Virus record (IMG/VR): IMGVR_UViG_3300020020_000561
Coordinates: 1-22,638 of that record
Strand: one strand, 5' to 3'
Source: a virus
Length of the DNA: 22,638 nucleotides
Within the stretch, counting starts at the first letter, position 1, and each line of letters opens with the position of its first letter. Made by a program: the position numbers and the translations under genes. Under the pieces are notes generated by a model. That model had not been told where the DNA came from. It searched no databases and saw only the letters and a list, made by a program, of their open reading frames with translations. This document shows, in pieces, positions 18,118-22,311 of the stretch.

Positions 18118-18349
18118 TGGCGAGCGGTTAGGTAGCCGCGCCCAAAGGGAAATTTATCCCATGCTGTATCGCCCCATGGCTAAGTCGCCATGGCTGGGAG
18201 GAGGTAAGTGGTCCGCGCGCATGGCTTGTGCTCGTGTGGATACCAGCCCGACCCTCTGGATCGAGTAAAATCGATGCGCGGATACCCTTAGCGTGATGCC
18301 TCTGGTGTCCGGCCACGCTTCGCTCTAGTGCTACAAGCTTAGGATCGCG

Positions 18350-18366
18350 GTTACTTTTTGGGTAAC
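18350..18366. repeat. dyad repeat copy 3
   Basis: GTTACTTTTTGGGTAAC, extended by one outer G-C pair, in the gene-free region. It is bracketed by two AAGCTT hexamers (18335 and 18373). Confidence 0.6.
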
Positions 18367-18499
18367 CATGGGAAGCTTCAGGGTCATTGGGAAGGTGAAA
18401 GTCTGCTCGCCCAATGTAATGAAGCCTAAACTGTTCTGACACAACAGCCCGCTCTGCGAGTGCCGCAACTAACTAAGCCCTGAAACCGTGAGCAAGGAT

Positions 18500-18671
18500 G
18501 CCTTGGATCTCCAAGGCTTGACGTTGATTGGTTCGCGCGGCCTTCGTGATGGCTACTGTCATCACTCGCCGCGCGGATCATTCAACCGTGTCGCCATGTG
18601 GTCAATCCACCCAAGAGTACTTGTTGGCTGGAAGCCGCGCTGTCACTGCGACGGCGACACCGTTGAATGAT
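18500..18671 (+). ncRNA. candidate structured RNA of three stacked hairpins upstream of 18691 gene
   Basis: Three consecutive hairpins fill 172 nt. (a) GCCTTGG-ATCT-CCAAGGC, 18500-18517. (b) 18534-18575: an outer stem CGCGCGGC/GCCGCGCG, a small internal loop, and an inner stem GTGATGGC/GTCATCAC with a four-base loop. (c) 18577-18595 with 18653-18671: 18 of 19 positions pair, enclosing 57 nt that contain GTGG-TCAAT-CCAC. Hairpins b and c are one base apart and could stack. The one wobble in b is G-U if the plus strand is transcribed (A-C otherwise), which slightly favours rightward RNA. It ends 10 nt before the ribosome site of the next gene, so it could be a 5' leader or a free RNA. The 60-aa open frame through it is unlikely to be real. 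Confidence 0.45.
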
Positions 18672-18687
18672 AACCTCATGAGGTAAC
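18671..18687 (+). repeat. dyad repeat copy 4, start-associated
   Basis: TAACCTCATGAGGTAAC with a central perfect palindrome ACCTCATGAGGT. The GAGG doubles as ribosome site for the ATG at 18691. The left arm is imperfect. Confidence 0.55.
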
Positions 18688-18690
18688 CCA

Positions 18691-18897
18691 ATGGCTTCGT
18701 CTGGCAACACTTGGTTCAAGAAGCTCCGCAACAAGCAACGGCTTCACTCGCTCAAAGTCAAAGGCGTGAAGCAGCGCCACTCGATTGATAACGGCAATGA
18801 CTACGTGGCCGCGCCGCGACCGGCTGTGATGTTCGGACGGCAGCCGCGCCGGTTCGGCAGTGTGCCGAGCGCACTCCCGCCGCAATCCGCTCGCTGA
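18691..18897 (+). CDS. 68-aa basic hypothetical protein
   Basis: First credible gene of the rightward block. The ATG at 18691 follows GAGGTAACCCA, whose GAGG is the ribosome site and whose GGTAAC is the right arm of a dyad repeat. The product begins MASSGNTWFKKLRNKQRLHS and is rich in Lys/Arg throughout (about a quarter of residues), with a Pro/Arg-rich end. It has no membrane segment. A nucleic-acid-binding role would fit the charge, but no family is recognised. Its 3' end contains a copy of the GCGCACTCCCGC repeat. It sits directly downstream of the structured 18500-18671 element, which may control its expression. Confidence 0.6.
   Translation: MASSGNTWFKKLRNKQRLHSLKVKGVKQRHSIDNGNDYVAAPRPAVMFGRQPRRFGSVPSALPPQSAR
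18869..18880 (+). repeat. GCGCACTCCC element, copy 1
   Basis: GCGCACTCCCGC followed by CGCAATCCG, at the 3' end of the 68-aa gene. Confidence 0.4.
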
Positions 18898-18925
18898 CGG
18901 TACTACGGCACCCCAAACGCGGGTA

Positions 18926-18956
18926 TTGACCTAAAAGTGAGTACTATCAGTACTAT
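18926..18956 (+). promoter_or_regulatory. weak sigma70-like promoter candidate with AGTACTAT direct repeat
   Basis: TTGACC at 18926-18931 could be a -35 and TACTAT at 18951-18956 a -10, with a 19-nt spacer, longer than ideal. TATAAC at 18954-18959 is an alternative -10 but further away. The octamer AGTACTAT is repeated at 18940-18947 and 18949-18956, nine bases apart, overlapping the spacer and -10. It would read into the AT-rich region and the small genes beyond. Confidence 0.27.
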
Positions 18957-19148
18957 AACTAATGTAATATATATAATATAGATTTTTACATACAAGAGTG
19001 TACAATGGGAGGTTACTTATCGGTTACTGACCCCCACGGCCACTAAAAGGATTAGCTCTCTCTCGAAAAAACTTATATGATATATACTACATTTGTTAAG
19101 TCTTTGACGCCAGTGGTCTTTTGGTCAATCAAATATAACAAGCCGGTG

Positions 19149-19187
19149 TCGTTCTATGCTCTCGCTCTGGCGCGGAGCATAGAATGA
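19149..19187. repeat. strong inverted repeat (13-bp stem)
   Basis: TTCTATGCTC (19152-19161) pairs perfectly with GAGCATAGAA (19175-19184). C-G and T-A pairs and one G-U extend the stem outward to 19149/19187, and an inner CGC/GCG can close a TCTG loop. It is followed by seven A residues on the plus strand, not T, so it is not a standard terminator in either direction. The wobble is allowed only in plus-strand RNA. Possible roles are an RNA processing or stability structure ahead of the small-gene operon, or a DNA hairpin. Confidence 0.6.
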
Positions 19188-19218
19188 AAAAAATTGAAAG
19201 TCAACCCCACCCCTAGTT

Positions 19219-19238
19219 GTCTGCCGACGTCGGTAGAC
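19219..19238. promoter_or_regulatory. 20-bp palindrome, operator-like
   Basis: GTCTGCCGACGTCGGTAGAC is symmetric about CCGACGTCGG, with one mismatched pair (G19223/T19234). It sits 20 bp before the ATG at 19259, where a dimeric regulator could control the small-gene run. No regulator gene is visible in the window, so the role is inferred only from symmetry and position. Confidence 0.4.
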
Positions 19239-19258
19239 CATTACCAATGGAGCCCGCA

Positions 19259-19366
19259 ATGGATTTGCTCGCTATGCTTGGTGCCGCCTTCATGACCGGA
19301 GGCGGGCTTGCCGTCATCGTGTTCATTCTCGTCAACGTCATCGGAGATATAACCCATGAGTTATAA
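19259..19366 (+). CDS. 35-aa single-span membrane peptide
   Basis: ATG at 19259 with GGAG six bases upstream (19249-19252). The sequence starts MDLLAMLGAAFMTGGGLAVI and continues VFILVNVIGDITHEL, so about residues 3-28 form one transmembrane helix with a short polar, acidic C-terminus. It overlaps the next gene by 11 nt in another frame. Tiny membrane proteins are common in phage early or lysis regions, but nothing here identifies a holin, and one span with an uncharged N-terminus is not specific. Function unknown. Confidence 0.55.
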   Translation: MDLLAMLGAAFMTGGGLAVIVFILVNVIGDITHEL

Positions 19367-19487
19367 GAAACACGGCGGCCTGCACTTCGTGCGGATCGGG
19401 CGCTTTGGCTTTTCGTTCTTCTGGTCGGCCAAGGCGCGCACTCCCCGCAGCAATCTCGACCCGCGTTACTCTTACCTCGCGAGGTAA
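19356..19487 (+). CDS. 43-aa basic aromatic-rich hypothetical protein
   Basis: ATG at 19356, inside the end of the previous gene, with GGAG at 19343-19346. The product is MSYKKHGGLHFVRIGRFGFS followed by FFWSAKARTPRSNLDPRYSY and LAR. It is strongly basic and rich in Phe and Gly, with a possible amphipathic middle. I have a faint memory of similar short KHGGLHF-RIGRFG proteins in other phages, but no known function. The stop codon lies inside a perfect 16-bp palindrome (19472-19487), and a GCGCACTCCCCGC element is in the coding sequence. Confidence 0.58.
   Translation: MSYKKHGGLHFVRIGRFGFSFFWSAKARTPRSNLDPRYSYLAR
19436..19448 (+). repeat. GCGCACTCCC element, copy 2
   Basis: GCGCACTCCCCGC followed by AGCAATCTCG, near the 3' end of the 43-aa gene. 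Confidence 0.42.
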
Positions 19488-19488
19488 C
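19471..19488 (+). repeat. dyad repeat copy 5, start-associated
   Basis: CTTACCTCGCGAGGTAAC. The inner 16 bp, 19472-19487, are a perfect palindrome containing the stop of the 43-aa gene. GAGG is the ribosome site for the ATG at 19493. Confidence 0.65.
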
Positions 19489-19492
19489 TCAC

Positions 19493-19801
19493 ATGTCTGC
19501 ACTTGCTTACAATGGTACCTTTGCCGATCAAGCCTATGCCGCTGGTATTGAAGACGGCAAACAGCAGGCAACCCGCATCTCACTAGGCGAAAGCAACTAC
19601 GGCGCAACGCAAAGCGCCATCATCGCCATCGAGTTCACATCCTTCCAAGAGCTGCGCCACGAGATCCGCGCACGGCGGGATCGAAGCTACGGCGACCGTC
19701 CGGGCATGGCCTACCTCTGGACCTGCGAACTGATCCACATTCACCACAACGATTACAACAAAGTCGCGCTGCTGAAATGCGCCACGCATTGGGATGTCTG
19801 A
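19493..19801 (+). CDS. 102-aa hypothetical protein
   Basis: ATG at 19493 preceded by GAGGTAACTCAC. The GAGG serves as ribosome site and GGTAAC is the dyad's right arm. The product (MSALAYNGTFADQAYAAGIE start) looks soluble, mixed helix and sheet. It has an Ala-rich N-terminal helix, a charged middle (SFQELRHEIRARRDRSYGDR), and a His/Cys-containing end (WTCELIHIHHNDYNKVALL, then CATHWDV). The clustered His and Cys could bind metal, but no known signature is present. It is followed after one base by a tiny membrane-protein gene. Function unknown. Confidence 0.62.
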   Translation: MSALAYNGTFADQAYAAGIEDGKQQATRISLGESNYGATQSAIIAIEFTSFQELRHEIRARRDRSYGDRPGMAYLWTCELIHIHHNDYNKVALLKCATHWDV

Positions 19802-19802
19802 A

Positions 19803-19901
19803 ATGTTTCCGGAAATCTTCGTAGGCTTCTTGCTCACGCTTCTCGCTATCGCATTCGGGCTCAACGTCTGGGCTTGCTTCACTGCCGACCAAGAAGACTA
19901 G
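19803..19901 (+). CDS. 32-aa membrane peptide
   Basis: ATG at 19803, one base after the previous stop (TGAAATG), so translation is probably coupled. The product, MFPEIFVGFLLTLLAIAFGL then NVWACFTADQED, is a single hydrophobic helix (about residues 4-26) with an acidic tail. Second tiny membrane protein in this block, after 19259-19366. There is no separate ribosome site of note. Function unknown; real expression is likely from the tight spacing but unproven. Confidence 0.48.
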   Translation: MFPEIFVGFLLTLLAIAFGLNVWACFTADQED

Positions 19902-19941
19902 TCTTTGCTGGCGGGACTTTAATTAAGCAGCATCACCCACT

Positions 19942-19959
19942 CTTACCCACAGGAGTAAC
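19942..19959 (+). repeat. dyad repeat copy 6, start-associated
   Basis: CTTACCCACAGGAGTAAC. AGGAG is the ribosome site for the ATG at 19964. The arms TTAC and GTAA pair. Confidence 0.55.
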
Positions 19960-19963
19960 TGTA

Positions 19964-20137
19964 ATGAACGTTCAACTCATCACTGAAGATATGTTCAGGC
20001 TCGAAGGCTACATCGACGATACGTTCCAGCTGATCTTCGAAGCGCTGGAGATTGCCGCTGCAAGTGACGACCACTATGCGCCAGCGTTTGGCGCGCTTGC
20101 CGAAAAGCTGGCGATTGCCGCTGGCGACTGGATGTAA
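19964..20137 (+). CDS. 57-aa acidic hypothetical protein
   Basis: The start is the ATG at 19964, preceded by CAGGAGTAACTGTA. The AGGAG is the ribosome site and GAGTAAC the right arm of a dyad. Longer in-frame starts upstream give an unlikely Arg/His-rich extension without a ribosome site. The product (MNVQLITEDMFRLEGYIDDT start) is acidic and helical, with an Ala/Glu-rich middle (FEALEIAAASDDHYAPAF), and ends GDWM. No family recognised. The stop is directly followed by a GCGCACTCCCCCCGC repeat copy. Confidence 0.6.
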   Translation: MNVQLITEDMFRLEGYIDDTFQLIFEALEIAAASDDHYAPAFGALAEKLAIAAGDWM

Positions 20138-20138
20138 C

Positions 20139-20153
20139 GCGCACTCCCCCCGC
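20139..20153 (+). repeat. GCGCACTCCC element, copy 3
   Basis: GCGCACTCCCCCCGC followed by AACCCACCC, starting 2 nt after the stop of the 57-aa gene. Confidence 0.42.
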
Positions 20154-20187
20154 AACCCACCCAACCGATCCCCACAAGGAGATTACA

Positions 20188-20922
20188 ATGACTGCTCTCG
20201 CCCACAACTTGACCAACGACACCCGCGAAGTCGAGTTCGATGCGTTTACCCGCGATGCAGCCCGCACGGATGCGGCTGGCAACGACGCCCTGCCCGGCTG
20301 GGCGATAGCATTCGTCCGTGCCGTTTCTGATGGTGTGTTCACCGTCGCCAAGGACGCCAACGGCGAAGACGCCGCGATGCGCAAGTTCAAGATCTACGCC
20401 ACTGCCAAGGGCAAGAAAGCGTTCCACGACCGCTCCGAGACTTCGCAGAAAGCGCAAGTGAGCAAGCTGCGGCAATTGATGAATGCTGCGGCTAATCCCA
20501 AGTTCGATTTCGTGGATGTGCTGAACCGCGCTGTTACTATTCGGCAGGGAGCAATCGACGACGGCCTCGAAGTCAAGTCACCCTATCCTGCTTACGTTGA
20601 CATCGCCCGCGAACAGCTAAAGCAGGACGACGAGTTGAGCGACGAGCAGATCCTCTCCGTGGTCTGCAAGAACGAGGTTACCCGAGAGGTAACGGTCGAA
20701 GGACAACTGAAGAAGGCGTACAAGATCCTTGAAGATCTTATCGCTGGCGAGAAGCATCCGGGCGTGCAGGATCAGACGCCTGAAGTGTTGATGGCTGCCG
20801 AGCAGCTGCACACACGCATCGCAACGCTCGTTACCATTCGCGAGGGCTTCGAGAAGGTAACGAAGGCCATCGAGCTGGGCATGGTGCAGAACGTGGATGG
20901 TAGCTGGTCGCTGCCCTCGTAA
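20188..20922 (+). CDS. 244-aa helical hypothetical phage protein
   Basis: The largest right-arm gene. ATG at 20188 with a strong AAGGAG ribosome site. The protein is charged and mostly helical. The N-terminal third (residues 1-60) is acidic (NDTREVEFDAFTRDAA). Residues 68-100 are basic (KFKIYATAKGKKAFHDRSET, then SQKAQVSKLRQLMNAA), which could contact nucleic acid. A second half has long helices (IAREQLKQDDELSDEQIL, QLKKAYKILEDLIAGEKH). There is no membrane segment, no known catalytic motif and no clear helix-turn-helix. The length and expression-type ribosome site suggest a main early product. A full GTTACC/GGTAAC dyad is embedded at 20677-20693, with related arms at 20830-20861 and at the stop. 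Function not assigned. Confidence 0.72.
   Translation: MTALAHNLTNDTREVEFDAFTRDAARTDAAGNDALPGWAIAFVRAVSDGVFTVAKDANGEDAAMRKFKIYATAKGKKAFHDRSETSQKAQVSKLRQLMNAAANPKFDFVDVLNRAVTIRQGAIDDGLEVKSPYPAYVDIAREQLKQDDELSDEQILSVVCKNEVTREVTVEGQLKKAYKILEDLIAGEKHPGVQDQTPEVLMAAEQLHTRIATLVTIREGFEKVTKAIELGMVQNVDGSWSLPS
20677..20693 (+). repeat. dyad repeat copy 7, inside coding sequence
   Basis: GTTACCCGAGAGGTAAC, perfect 6-bp arms, within the 244-aa gene, where it encodes VTREVT. Confidence 0.6.
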
Positions 20923-20936
20923 CCTCTTGAAGTAAC
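20919..20936 (+). repeat. dyad repeat copy 8, degenerate
   Basis: GTAACCTCTTGAAGTAAC, starting within the stop codon of the 244-aa gene. The right arm is intact; the left arm is reversed or degenerate. Confidence 0.4.
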
Positions 20937-20940
20937 AAGC

Positions 20941-20969
20941 GCGGGGAGCCCATTCGCGGCGCTCCCCGC
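20941..20969 (+). terminator. GC-rich hairpin after the 244-aa gene, possible terminator
   Basis: GCGGGGAGC (20941-20949) pairs perfectly with GCTCCCCGC (20961-20969) around an 11-nt loop, 18 nt after the stop of the 244-aa gene. The following bases (AGTTAGCTCCTTG) contain no T-run, so as an intrinsic terminator it would be weak. It could instead protect an mRNA end or act as a processing site. Its GGGGAG arm is the complement of the GCGCACTCCCC element's core. Confidence 0.4.
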
Positions 20970-21010
20970 AGTTAGCTCCTTGTCGTGCAAGACTTCAGAG
21001 CAAGGCCATC

Positions 21011-21374
21011 ATGACACATACAACGATGCTGACCACCTGCGCAGCCATCACAATCGCTGGCGCACTCCTCGCCGTCGCCATACCTACGCCATCGAACCCC
21101 ATAGTCATTCAACCATTCGAACAATCGTGGCGCGAGAGCATGGTGCCGCTGGGCTTCAAGCAAGCGCAACTAAAGACAACACCACCCGAGCCAACACCTG
21201 TGCGGGTTATCCCCTGCGGTGCCGGTTACCCCGGAAGTAACAGAGGAGGAGACTCCTGTGGTTCGAGTGGCCAAGCGCTATGGGTCACGCACAGAACGCC
21301 ACACGGCTCGCGACATCTGCCGAGGCAAGGGCAAGCGATACATCAACAGATACAAATGGAGATGCCGAAGATGA
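21011..21374 (+). CDS. probable frameshifted gene: signal/TM N-terminus plus basic WRCRR C-terminus
   Basis: ATG at 21011 with AAGG upstream. Residues 6-25 are hydrophobic (TTCAAITIAGALLAVAIPTP), either a signal peptide or membrane anchor, followed by IQPFEQSWRESMVPLGF. At about residue 68 the natural-looking sequence continues in the +1 frame. PVRVIP passes at CCC-T (21212-21215) into AVPVTPEVTEEETPVV, then RVAKRYGSRTERHTARDICR and RYINRYKWRCRR, stopping at 21372-21374; the total is 120 aa. The unshifted frame stays open and would run Gly/Ser/His-rich nonsense into the next gene, giving a 212-aa fusion. Alternatives are a sequencing error in the C4 run, or two genes with the second starting at GTG 21258 (AGGAGGAG upstream). 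The basic Cys-containing C-terminus suggests a secreted or envelope-bound small protein. Function unknown. Confidence 0.5.
21225..21241 (+). repeat. dyad repeat copy 9, next to frameshift site
   Basis: GTTACCCCGGAAGTAAC, 5-bp arms, beginning 10 nt after the CCC codon of the proposed +1 shift and followed by AGAGGAGGAG. Confidence 0.55.
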
Positions 21375-21649
21375 GTGACCATCACCCCATAGCCAAACCC
21401 GACGGAGAGTTCAGCGTCGTGCAGTTCTTCCCGGACGGCACACATGAGTGGGTCCGCGAGCGTTGCAGTGTCGATGAGGCACTCAAGGCTGCGGAGCATT
21501 ACACGCAGAACGTATCGGCACATGCCGGACTTACCTCGCGGGTAACCATCCTCGATGGCGGCGACTCAATTGTATTCGAGTGGCGCTTTGGTGAAGGCGT
21601 TGTCTTCCCTGAAGTCTACGAACAGCAGCGAAGGGACTACGGCAAATGA
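21371..21649 (+). CDS. 92-aa hypothetical protein
   Basis: The start is the ATG at 21371, which overlaps the TGA of the shifted upstream frame (ATGA). This supports both that stop and this start, although the frame is open further upstream. The product (MSDHHPIAKPDGEFSVVQFF start) has a mixed beta/alpha look: a strand pair, a helix (CSVDEALKAAEHYTQNV), then strands (SRVTILDGGDSIVFEWRF). That order is compatible with a small compact fold. No family is recognised. It overlaps the next gene by ATGA, and a CTTACC/GGTAAC dyad lies within it at 21530-21546. Confidence 0.63.
   Translation: MSDHHPIAKPDGEFSVVQFFPDGTHEWVRERCSVDEALKAAEHYTQNVSAHAGLTSRVTILDGGDSIVFEWRFGEGVVFPEVYEQQRRDYGK
21530..21546 (+). 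repeat. dyad repeat copy 10, inside coding sequence
   Basis: CTTACCTCGCGGGTAAC in the 92-aa gene, differing at two positions from copy 1. Confidence 0.6.
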
Positions 21650-21813
21650 AGTACGTGATCCTGATGGGCAACCCCGCTGATGGCTTCGTGATCATCGGAC
21701 CATTTGACGACGCAGCCTTCGCTGCCGAGTACATCAACACCGACCCTGCTGGAAAAGATATGTGGGTCTGCGAAATGCATGAGCCCGATTTGTTACCCGA
21801 GGAAGTAACATGA
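21646..21813 (+). CDS. 55-aa hypothetical phage protein
   Basis: ATG at 21646 overlaps the previous stop by ATGA, and its own TGA overlaps the next ATG in the same way, so three genes are translationally chained. The product (MKYVILMGNPADGFVIIGPF start, then DDAAFAAEYIN) has two strands, a helix and an end that reads DMWVCEMHEPD. I recall similar short proteins beginning MKYVILMGNPADGF in other phages but no function. The dyad at 21792-21809 encodes its last residues and supplies the ribosome site of the following gene. Confidence 0.62.
   Translation: MKYVILMGNPADGFVIIGPFDDAAFAAEYINTDPAGKDMWVCEMHEPDLLPEEVT
21792..21809 (+). repeat. dyad repeat copy 11, start-associated
   Basis: GTTACCCGAGGAAGTAAC, directly abutting the ATG at 21810. 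GAGGA is the ribosome site, so both arms bracket it. Confidence 0.6.
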
Positions 21814-22040
21814 GAGAAGATGAAAGCGTTGAAGACTACACCGGGCGGCTGGACGTGCTTGCAGATAAAGTCAGCAAGCATTTTGTGGGTGAGGACATTC
21901 AGGAGATCGTCCTCGTCCTCACCCGCTTGACCATCGAATGTCTGGACCAAGTGGAAGACCCCCGCGACAGACGCGGCATGATCCACGTCATCAAAGTCTA
22001 CTACGACGCCGCCAACATCCATCTGGGCGAAGTTAACTAG
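21810..22040 (+). CDS. 76-aa acidic helical hypothetical protein
   Basis: ATG at 21810 directly abuts GAGGAAGTAAC, so the GAGGA is the ribosome site and GTAAC the dyad arm, and the start overlaps the previous stop. The protein (MREDESVEDYTGRLDVLADK start) appears to be almost all helix, acidic at the N-terminus, with LADKVSKHFVGEDIQEIVLV giving a heptad-like hydrophobic pattern that could dimerise. It has no membrane segment or catalytic motif. Function unknown. The end (HLGEVN, stop at 22038-22040) overlaps the left half of the next dyad. Confidence 0.62.
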   Translation: MREDESVEDYTGRLDVLADKVSKHFVGEDIQEIVLVLTRLTIECLDQVEDPRDRRGMIHVIKVYYDAANIHLGEVN

Positions 22041-22049
22041 GGAGGTAAC
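22032..22049 (+). repeat. dyad repeat copy 12, start-associated
   Basis: GTTAACTAGGGAGGTAAC, containing the stop of the 76-aa gene and the GGAGG ribosome site of the GTG at 22051. Confidence 0.5.
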
Positions 22050-22050
22050 T

Positions 22051-22311
22051 GTGGCCAAGATCTACGACGAGTTCTGTGCATGGCCATACCATACGCCCTA
22101 CGGAATGGTCGCTGCACCCAAGGTAAAGAAGCCACGCAAGCCGCGCACTCCGCGCGCCAAACCCGACTGGCTCAAGACTCAACCCAAGAAAGGAAAGCCT
22201 CGTGCCACGAAAGCCCGACCCCACCGAAGAAGAGATGAACGCAGACACCGCAAAGATCATGAAGGACATGGAGAGTTACTTCGTGAAGTACTACGGCCCG
22301 CGCTGCCCTGA
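22051..22311 (+). CDS. 86-aa Lys/Pro-rich basic protein, GTG start
   Basis: GTG at 22051 after GGGAGGTAACT, a strong ribosome site (GGAGG) merged with the dyad arm. The N-terminus is ordered and aromatic (MAKIYDEFCAWPYHTPYGMV). After it comes a histone-tail-like basic region (KVKKPRKPRTPRAKPDWLKT, then QPKKGKPRATK). From about residue 51 the frame overlaps the next gene by 110 nt, and the residues turn into an Arg/His-rich string that looks like an off-frame reading of it. The true end may therefore be earlier in related phages, and this copy may have lost a stop or shifted frame. Nucleic-acid binding is plausible from charge only. Confidence 0.5.
   Translation: MAKIYDEFCAWPYHTPYGMVAAPKVKKPRKPRTPRAKPDWLKTQPKKGKPRATKARPHRRRDERRHRKDHEGHGELLREVLRPALP

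Larger units (their letters stand above)
18072..18467. other. tandem array of hairpins, candidate structured RNA or DNA element
   Basis: Perfect stems occur one after another: GACGGCT/AGCCGTC (18072-18090), GTTACCC/GGGTAAC (18101-18117), CCATGGC/GCCATGG (18174-18193), ATCGA/TCGAT (18260-18275), AGCGTG/CACGCT with an inner GCC/GGC (18290-18319), and GGTTAC/GTAACC (18349-18367). A compound stem follows, GCTTCA/TGAAGC enclosing CATTGGG/CCCAATG (18375-18425), and then CTGTT/AACAG (18431-18447). CGCGCAT at 18216-18222 can also close a larger domain with ATGCGCG at 18274-18280. Such density without coding suggests a folded RNA or a replication or packaging element. I cannot match it to a known RNA family by eye. 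Confidence 0.42.
17813..18690. other. gene-poor, hairpin-rich region between tail operon and right arm
   Basis: No convincing gene lies in these 878 nt; the open frames lack ribosome sites and give odd compositions. Instead there is a string of non-overlapping inverted repeats: 17961-18004, 18072-18090, 18101-18117, 18174-18193, 18260-18275, 18290-18319, 18349-18367, 18375-18425, 18431-18447, 18500-18517, 18534-18575, 18577-18671 and 18673-18684. The strongest have their own entries. The region must also carry the leftward promoter for the tail genes and possibly a rightward one, but no clear -35/-10 pair was found. A TATATT at 17935-17940 lacks a -35. A direct repeat, GTAAC twice at 17901-17916, precedes a T6 run. 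Confidence 0.6.
18898..19258. other. AT-rich gene-free stretch, likely regulatory region of right-arm genes
   Basis: This 361-nt stretch has no gene. It stands out by AT-rich runs at 18957-18990 and 19065-19140 within GC-rich DNA. It holds a promoter-like TTGACC, a direct repeat AGTACTAT (18940 and 18949), a GTTACTTATCGGTTAC direct repeat at 19012-19027, a strong hairpin at 19149-19187, and a 20-bp palindrome at 19219-19238. This is the most plausible place for the promoter of the genes from 19259 onward, and perhaps for a replication origin. No exact promoter can be assigned. Confidence 0.5.

Noticed and set aside
17750-18268. 172-aa rightward open frame over the tail-gene start and hairpin region
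   Set aside because: Starts inside the tail gene on the other strand, has no ribosome site and an unnatural Pro/Gly/Trp/Arg composition.
18128-18442. 104-aa leftward open frame in the gene-free region
   Set aside because: Covers several strong hairpins, no good ribosome site, no recognisable features.
18488-18670. 60-aa GTG-start open frame across the three-hairpin element
   Set aside because: No ribosome site, and the sequence is constrained by near-perfect stems, which better explain it.
17813-18690. tRNA genes in the hairpin-rich region
   Set aside because: No TpsiC-arm consensus with matching acceptor ends was found; the stems do not fit a cloverleaf.
19004-19045. 13-codon frame (MGGYLSVTDPHGH) as a leader peptide
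   Set aside because: No ribosome site and no downstream attenuator-like structure directly linked to it.
19104-19139. TTGACG...TATAAC as a promoter
   Set aside because: The spacer is 24 nt, too long for sigma70.
21011-21649. Single 212-aa protein spanning two genes
   Set aside because: The middle 45 or so residues look off-frame, and the +1 frame through the same DNA ends in an ATGA overlap with a start at 21371. More likely two genes.
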